Shown piece after piece: positions 6,640 to 9,804 of a stretch of DNA of 9,804 bases (position 1 is its first letter; every line of letters begins with the position of its first letter). A program made the translations under genes and the position numbers. Under the pieces are notes generated by a model that saw only the letters and a program-made list of their open reading frames with translations, had not been told where the DNA came from and searched no databases. This stretch comes from Thermoleophilaceae bacterium (lineage in GTDB: Bacteria; Actinomycetota; Thermoleophilia; Solirubrobacterales; Thermoleophilaceae), in NCBI GenBank assembly GCA_013813135.1, contig JACCSF010000040.1, positions 1-9,804 of the forward strand, read 5' to 3'.

Positions 6640-6673
6640 GGCCGGGGGGCGTTGGGGTAGCGCTGCCCCGGCC
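6640..6673. promoter_or_regulatory. GC-rich hairpin in divergent control region
   Basis: GGCCGGGG at 6640-6647 pairs with CCCCGGCC at 6666-6673 around an 18-base loop. It lies in the region (6618-6881) that separates the minus-strand cargo genes from the rightward small-gene array, just upstream of the minus-strand ribosome-binding site. It could be an operator or leader hairpin; no -35/-10 pair is convincing here. Confidence 0.35.
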
Positions 6674-6881
6674 GCTGTATCGGCAGCAGCCCGGGGAACC
6701 TTTAGCGCTGGTCTGACCCCGTCATACCAGGGGTGCGCGCCACCCTCGTGGCTACTCTCGGCTGTTGTGCATGGATGCCCATTCGGAAGCGCACGGCGAC
6801 CGGGGCGCGCTGGTGTCGACTGAAACCGTGCGGCGCCCGGCGCCTCCACCGGCGCCGTCGTCCGGCGTAGCCTCGGGAAAC

Positions 6882-7085
6882 ATGACGAGCGCCGTCGACA
6901 TCATCCTCGCCCATCACGAGGTAGTCCCCGTCGAGCCGCCGCCGGAGACGAACTCGATCGAGCCCGAGGTCCCCGTCGTCACCGACTTCGGCAATGGGGT
7001 GCGAGGGTCCGTCCCCGACTCCGGTGATCCCGCAGCAGAACACGCGCTGCTCATCGCGGCACTTACACGAGGAGGAACAACATGA
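6882..7085 (+). CDS. Small acidic protein, first of coupled array
   Basis: 67 residues, unrecognised. A short N-terminal helix (MTSAVDIILAHHEV) is followed by a Pro/Glu-rich linker and a C-terminal motif SGDPAAEHALLIAAL. The C-terminal half matches the third gene of the array (SGDPGAEHTATLLGLL), so the two look like paralogues. The frame is open back to 6765, but the ATG at 6882 gives a product of the same size and pattern as that paralogue; its Shine-Dalgarno is weak. The stop overlaps the next start (ATGA at 7082-7085). Strongly acidic composition. Start uncertain, function unknown. Confidence 0.6.
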   Translation: MTSAVDIILAHHEVVPVEPPPETNSIEPEVPVVTDFGNGVRGSVPDSGDPAAEHALLIAALTRGGTT

Positions 7086-7276
7086 CCAAGATCAAGGGCA
7101 ACGAAGGCTTCAAGCGTGCCTTCCCGATCCCCGGCGGCGAGCCGACCGGCAACCGGCTCCCATCGCTGCCGAAGGGCACCGGCGGCAAGCCGACCGGCAA
7201 GCGCGGCGCACCGGGCGCTGGCTCCATGGTCGGTCGCGGCGCCCACAACGGCATCGGCAAGAACGGGCGCTCGTGA
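7082..7276 (+). CDS. Small basic Gly/Lys-rich protein
   Basis: 64 residues, unrecognised, strongly basic and rich in Gly, Lys, Pro and Arg. It contains an internal repeat, GGEPTGNR and GGKPTGKR, and ends GRGAHNGIGKNGRS. It is likely to be unstructured and could bind nucleic acid or an acidic partner, for instance the proteins encoded on both sides of it. It has the best ribosome-binding site of the window, GGAGG at 7071-7075, six bases before the ATG, placed within the end of the preceding gene. Its stop overlaps a GTG start of the next gene (GTGA at 7273-7276). Confidence 0.75.
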   Translation: MTKIKGNEGFKRAFPIPGGEPTGNRLPSLPKGTGGKPTGKRGAPGAGSMVGRGAHNGIGKNGRS

Positions 7277-7452
7277 AGCACCGGGCGCTGATCGATGCCG
7301 TGATCGCCGGCTCGCAGCCCGAGTCGATCGAGGCGAGCGAGCCCGCAGGCAACCCCGAGCCCTCGGGCGATCCTGGGGCGGAGCACACCGCGACGCTGCT
7401 CGGGCTGCTCGGGCGCTCGACCACCGACACCGACACCGAGGAGCCGGCATGA
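7273..7452 (+). CDS. Small acidic protein, paralogue of the first array gene
   Basis: 59 residues starting at a GTG that overlaps the previous stop. N-terminal helix VKHRALIDAVIAGS, Glu/Ser/Pro linker (QPESIEASEP), then the shared motif SGDPGAEHTATLLGLLGRSTT and an acidic Thr/Asp tail. The motif lines up with SGDPAAEHALLIAALTRGGTT of the first array gene, so a duplication around the basic gene is likely. No known family recognised. Its stop overlaps the start of the coiled-coil gene (ATGA at 7449-7452). The frame continues upstream to 6994, but only as a shadow of the basic gene. Confidence 0.62.
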   Translation: MKHRALIDAVIAGSQPESIEASEPAGNPEPSGDPGAEHTATLLGLLGRSTTDTDTEEPA

Positions 7453-8084
7453 CCGCGAAGACGACGACCGCCCGCGCCGAACTCGAGCAGCTCGTGCACG
7501 AGATCGAGCAGGCCGACAAGACACTGCAGGAGACACGCGCCGAGGCGGCCGAAGCGACCCGAGACCCCGGTCTCGCCATCGCCGAGGGCGCCGCGTGGGC
7601 CAAGGGCGACCACGCCGCAGCCGAAAAGATCGCCAAGCAGCGCCACGCGCTTGTCGAGGCTCGCGCGTCGTGGCAGGCACGGCTCGACGGCGCGTCCCGC
7701 GCATTCGACGCCGCCAAGCGCGACCGACAGTCGTACGTCGCCGCCCACGGCGACGACCTGATCGCTGAGCACGCCGTCGAGGCGAAGGCGGCCACCGCCG
7801 CGATGCTCGACGCCGCCGCCGACCTGCGCGAACGCGTCTCCCAGTTCACCACCATCGAAGGCAAGTTGCGCGGCTACACCCCGGTCGACCGCCACCGCCG
7901 CGACGACCCGCGGCTCACCGAAGTCGTGGCCGCCTGCGAACGCCTGCTCGACCCGAACTTCGCGCCGCCCTACTCGATCGCGCCGCTCGGCAGACCGTGC
8001 GCCCTGCCAAAGCCGACCGGACACCCCGGCGGACCGCGACCGCAGGCAGGCAACTTCGCGCCGGTCGCGCCCACCGCCGCCTGA
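7449..8084 (+). CDS. Coiled-coil phage protein, unknown function
   Basis: 211 residues, unrecognised by family. From about residue 8 to 150 it is almost entirely Ala/Glu/Lys/Arg-rich helix with heptad-like spacing (RAELEQLVHEIEQADKTLQE, KQRHALVEARASWQARLDGA, AATAAMLDAAADLRERVSQF), so a long coiled coil or helical bundle is expected. The last 50 residues are Pro/Gly-rich and probably disordered. There is no signal peptide or membrane segment. It is the last gene of the four-gene array and starts on the four-base overlap ATGA. Such proteins upstream of terminase genes can be scaffold-like or structural, but nothing here proves it. Confidence 0.75.
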   Translation: MTAKTTTARAELEQLVHEIEQADKTLQETRAEAAEATRDPGLAIAEGAAWAKGDHAAAEKIAKQRHALVEARASWQARLDGASRAFDAAKRDRQSYVAAHGDDLIAEHAVEAKAATAAMLDAAADLRERVSQFTTIEGKLRGYTPVDRHRRDDPRLTEVVAACERLLDPNFAPPYSIAPLGRPCALPKPTGHPGGPRPQAGNFAPVAPTAA

Positions 8085-8090
8085 CCAGGG

Positions 8091-8675
8091 ATGCCCCGCC
8101 CCCCTAGCAGAGACTTCGTTGCTCGGGGCCGCCCGAGCGAAAAGCAGGAACGCCGCGAACTGTTCGAACGGCTGGTCTCCGAAGGTCGCGTCGTCGTCCG
8201 GTGGGAATGTCCCCGGTGTGGCGGAGCCCACCACGTAGACGATCATGTAGGTGGGGTTCTCCGTGCCGTAGATGGCGACGATGACGACCATCTACACGTA
8301 GCTGGTCGTCATGATCATGTACATGTAGAAGCCGACGAACGGGTAGTACGGCAACCCCGTACCCCGCCACCACGAGGCGGCCTGACCGGATGGCCGCACG
8401 CCTCTGCGCCCACCACGGCTGCGGAGCGCTCCTCGACGCCGGCTCCTACTGCCCGACCCACACGCCCCGCTCCCTGTCGTCCAGGAGAACGGGCACGCAC
8501 CGCTACCAACGAGCCAAGCGTGCGGCGCTGCGCCGCGCCGGCTACACGTGCGAGACGGCAGGCTGCGCCGAGACGACGGGTCTGGAAGTGCACCACCGTG
8601 TGCCGGTGTCCACTGGCGGGAGCGACGCGCTCTCGAACCTGGTCGTGCTCTGCGTCCCGCACCACCACGACGTGA
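8091..8675 (+). CDS. Zinc-knuckle ORF, probably real only in its 5' part
   Basis: The frame opens with MPRPPSRDFVARGRPSEKQE, a charged helix (RRELFERLVSEGRVVVRW) and a CPRCGGAHH zinc-knuckle-like motif at about residues 40-48, which reads like a small phage zinc-binding protein. After that come Asp/His-rich low complexity (VDGDDDDHLHV, GRHDHVHVE) and, from about residue 97 on, sequence that is only the shadow of the HNH gene in another frame. The formal stop at 8675 would mean a 286-base overlap with that gene, which is implausible. A frame change near 8345 would end the protein at the TGA at 8383-8385, just before the HNH start. Treat the 3' limit as unknown. Confidence 0.42.
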   Translation: MPRPPSRDFVARGRPSEKQERRELFERLVSEGRVVVRWECPRCGGAHHVDDHVGGVLRAVDGDDDDHLHVAGRHDHVHVEADERVVRQPRTPPPRGGLTGWPHASAPTTAAERSSTPAPTARPTRPAPCRPGERARTATNEPSVRRCAAPATRARRQAAPRRRVWKCTTVCRCPLAGATRSRTWSCSASRTTTT

Positions 8676-8737
8676 CGCACGGCGCCGCCGCGGACGGACC
8701 GGACCGTGAGCATGGACACCACCACCGCATGCCGTAA
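8390..8737 (+). CDS. HNH endonuclease
   Basis: 115 residues with a standard HNH/beta-beta-alpha-metal nuclease. Visible elements: an N-terminal Cys/His cluster (CAHHGCG, YCPTH), a basic helix (RTGTHRYQRAKRAALRRAG), a zinc-knuckle CETAGC, then the catalytic LEVHHRVPVSTGGS, the Asn of LSNLVVLC and the final HHHDVTH. In many HK97-like phages a stand-alone HNH protein next to the terminase genes helps cut the DNA during packaging, and here it lies directly upstream of both terminase subunits, so that role is likely. The ATG at 8390 follows GAGG at 8374-8377, rather far away. The C-terminal His-rich tail (REHGHHHRMP) is dispensable-looking. Confidence 0.9.
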   Translation: MAARLCAHHGCGALLDAGSYCPTHTPRSLSSRRTGTHRYQRAKRAALRRAGYTCETAGCAETTGLEVHHRVPVSTGGSDALSNLVVLCVPHHHDVTHGAAADGPDREHGHHHRMP

Positions 8738-8743
8738 GACCAT

Positions 8744-8763
8744 CCCGACCGAGCCCGGTCGGG
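8744..8763. repeat. Hairpin between HNH and terminase genes
   Basis: CCCGACC at 8744-8750 pairs with GGTCGGG at 8757-8763 around GAGCCC. It stands directly after the HNH stop. It could be a transcript-end hairpin or part of the packaging site region; no T-tract follows. Confidence 0.4.
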
Positions 8764-8796
8764 GCGCCGGCACCCAGGGGAGGAGCCTTCGATTGC

Positions 8797-8814
8797 AGGG
8801 CTTTTCGAAGCCCT
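8797..8814. repeat. UUCG-loop hairpin upstream of small terminase
   Basis: AGGGCTT and AAGCCCT close a TTCG tetraloop (8804-8807), an unusually stable RNA hairpin. The flanks can instead form a longer bulged stem, GGGGAGG near 8777 with CCTCCCC at 8812-8818. It lies 48 bases before the small terminase start, where cohesive-end or pac sites often sit. Confidence 0.45.
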
Positions 8815-8861
8815 CCCCCTGCGGAGCGCGCGCGCCGAACTCGCTGCCAAAATGTTCGACG

Positions 8862-9155
8862 ATGGCTCGCGAGAAGCGGATAGCGGTTCGGTTGGGCGCC
8901 GACGAGCTGGCGCGGCTGGAGGAGCTCTGTCCGGATGGGATGTCCCACGGCGCCTACATCCGGTCGCTGATCATGGAGGCGTCGCCGGCACGCGAGGTCG
9001 ACTTCGCCAACCGGGAGGAGGCGCTCACGATCTTGAGCCGGATGGCACGCGACGGCAAGGTCGCCGCCGCGGTGGCGCTCGCGCGCGAGTTGCGCACGGA
9101 CGGCCAGGAGGCGGCGCCGGACGACGAGCTGGCCCGGATTCTGCGTGGCGGCTGA
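8862..9155 (+). CDS. Phage small terminase subunit (TerS)
   Basis: 97 residues. The N-terminal part (KRIAVRLGADELARLEELC, then SHGAYIRSLIMEA) looks like a ribbon-helix-helix or similar DNA-binding fold. The C-terminal part (EEALTILSRMARDGKVAAAV, then ALARELRTDG and DDELARILRG) matches the helical pattern of actinophage small terminases, which recognise the packaging site and hand DNA to the large subunit. The frame is open back to 8706, but the ATG at 8862 removes 52 low-complexity residues and the region that forms the hairpins. Assignment rests largely on the overlap with the unmistakable large terminase gene (start at 9145). Confidence 0.78.
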   Translation: MAREKRIAVRLGADELARLEELCPDGMSHGAYIRSLIMEASPAREVDFANREEALTILSRMARDGKVAAAVALARELRTDGQEAAPDDELARILRGG

Positions 9156-9804
9156 CCCCGCCACCTTCAAACGCTTCTGCGGGCTGATCGAGCTCAACCT
9201 GGAGCCGTGGCAGGACCGGATCGTCAACGAGTTCTACTCGCCGCGGCGGGAGAGCTTGTTCCTGATTCCGCGCGGCAACGGCAAGACGGCGTTGCTGGCG
9301 GCATTGGGCTTGTTTGAGCTGCTCGCCGACCCGGCGGCGGTGATCGTGTGTGCGGCGGCGACGCGCGAGCAGGCGCTCCACCTGTTCGACGCCGCCCGCA
9401 AGTTCGCGCTGCGCTCGGAGTCCATCCGGTCGCGGTTGACGATCACGCGGCGCGAGTTGCGCACCGCCAGTGAAGGCCGGCTGACGGTGGTGGCAGCCGA
9501 CGCAGAAAAGCAACTCGGCTGGGACCCGACACTGGTGCTGGTCGACGAACTGTGCGCTCATCGCGATGACTCGCTCTACGTCTCCCTGCGCACGGCGTTG
9601 GTGAAGCGCCCCAGCGCGCGGCTGGTGACGATCTCCACCGCCGGAATCGTCGGCGACGGGCCGCTGGCGGAGCTGCGCAAACGCTGCCTCGGCCAGGAAC
9701 ACGTCGTCCGCGACGGGACGCTCACCGAGGCCCGCGGGCCCAACCTCGGCATGCTGGAGTGGGCGCTACCGGACGAGTGGCCGCTCGACCGCGCGGTCGA
9801 GGCG
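9145..9804 (+). CDS. Phage large terminase subunit (TerL), partial
   Basis: The packaging motor ATPase, cut by the window end after 220 residues. The frame starts at a GTG that overlaps the small terminase stop by 11 bases and stays open to the edge. It shows EPWQDRIV near 20-27, Walker A PRGNGKT at 42-48, Walker B LVLVDEL at 130-136 with D134 and E135, and the coupling motif VTISTAG at 161-167. This order is that of the P-loop N-terminal ATPase domain of the Terminase_1/HK97-like group; the C-terminal RuvC-like nuclease domain must lie beyond 9804. It powers DNA translocation into the procapsid and, with the HNH protein and TerS, forms the packaging module. Confidence 0.93.
   Translation, partial: MAADPATFKRFCGLIELNLEPWQDRIVNEFYSPRRESLFLIPRGNGKTALLAALGLFELLADPAAVIVCAAATREQALHLFDAARKFALRSESIRSRLTITRRELRTASEGRLTVVAADAEKQLGWDPTLVLVDELCAHRDDSLYVSLRTALVKRPSARLVTISTAGIVGDGPLAELRKRCLGQEHVVRDGTLTEARGPNLGMLEWALPDEWPLDRAVEA

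Noticed and set aside
8104..8373. Minus-strand hydrophobic peptides (YYPFVGFYMYMI, MVVIVAIYG) as a small membrane protein
   Set aside because: They arise because Asp/His codons on the plus strand read as Val/Met/Ile on the minus strand. The two pieces are split by a stop, the frames extend into other shadows, and all neighbours are on the plus strand.
8292..9227. Long minus-strand frame over HNH and terminase genes
   Set aside because: Shadow of well-supported plus-strand genes with no domain of its own.
1..9804. CRISPR array, rRNA, toxin-antitoxin or retron components
   Set aside because: No regularly spaced repeats, no ribosomal RNA sequence, no reverse transcriptase and no recognisable toxin pair were found.

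Overview
This is a high-GC bacterial window whose gene families and G/C-ending codons suggest an actinobacterium. A soil Thermoleophilia-like lineage fits the methyltransferase and the HGExH-type phosphotransferase, but that is inference. It has two halves separated by a tRNA fragment near 5824-5869.

Left half (1-5820), chromosomal accessory DNA. It starts with an intact IS110-family DEDD transposase (241-1515), preceded by a highly structured 240-base leader that is a candidate bridge-RNA region. Next come a phosphotransferase of the aminoglycoside phosphotransferase (APH) fold on the minus strand (1721-2567, one frameshift near its 3' end) and, divergent from it, a class I SAM methyltransferase (2830-3447). 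A LysR regulator (3493-4413, minus) is divergent from an alpha/beta hydrolase (4491-5296, one frameshift near 4905). A promoter and a dyad symmetry lie between them, so the LysR protein probably controls the hydrolase. A 75-residue excisionase-type helix-turn-helix protein (5491-5718) and an inverted/direct repeat (5723-5759) lie next to the tRNA fragment.

Junction. Bases 5824-5869 on the minus strand match the anticodon loop, T arm and acceptor 3' strand of a tRNA-Asp(GUC), but no D arm or 5' acceptor strand follows. This is the usual scar of an integrative element that recombined within a tRNA gene. From the orientation, the element should lie to the right.

Right half (about 5870-9804), left end of a tailed-phage prophage. 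Two overlapping minus-strand genes sit just inside the junction: a 62-residue unknown and a secreted four-cysteine protein, which are candidate lysogenic-conversion cargo. Rightward there is an array of four small unknown genes joined by 4-base start/stop overlaps (6882-8084; acidic, basic, acidic, then coiled-coil). A zinc-knuckle ORF (8091-) follows, and then a DNA-packaging module: HNH endonuclease (8390-8737), small terminase subunit (8862-9155) and large terminase ATPase (9145 to the window edge). No integrase, repressor, portal or capsid gene is visible; these would lie beyond the right edge.

The points most worth a second look are the IS110 leader, the coupled small-gene array with two paralogous members, the secreted cargo gene at the attachment site, and the strange 8235-8385 segment, where one frame has almost perfect G/C third positions but is broken by six TAG codons.
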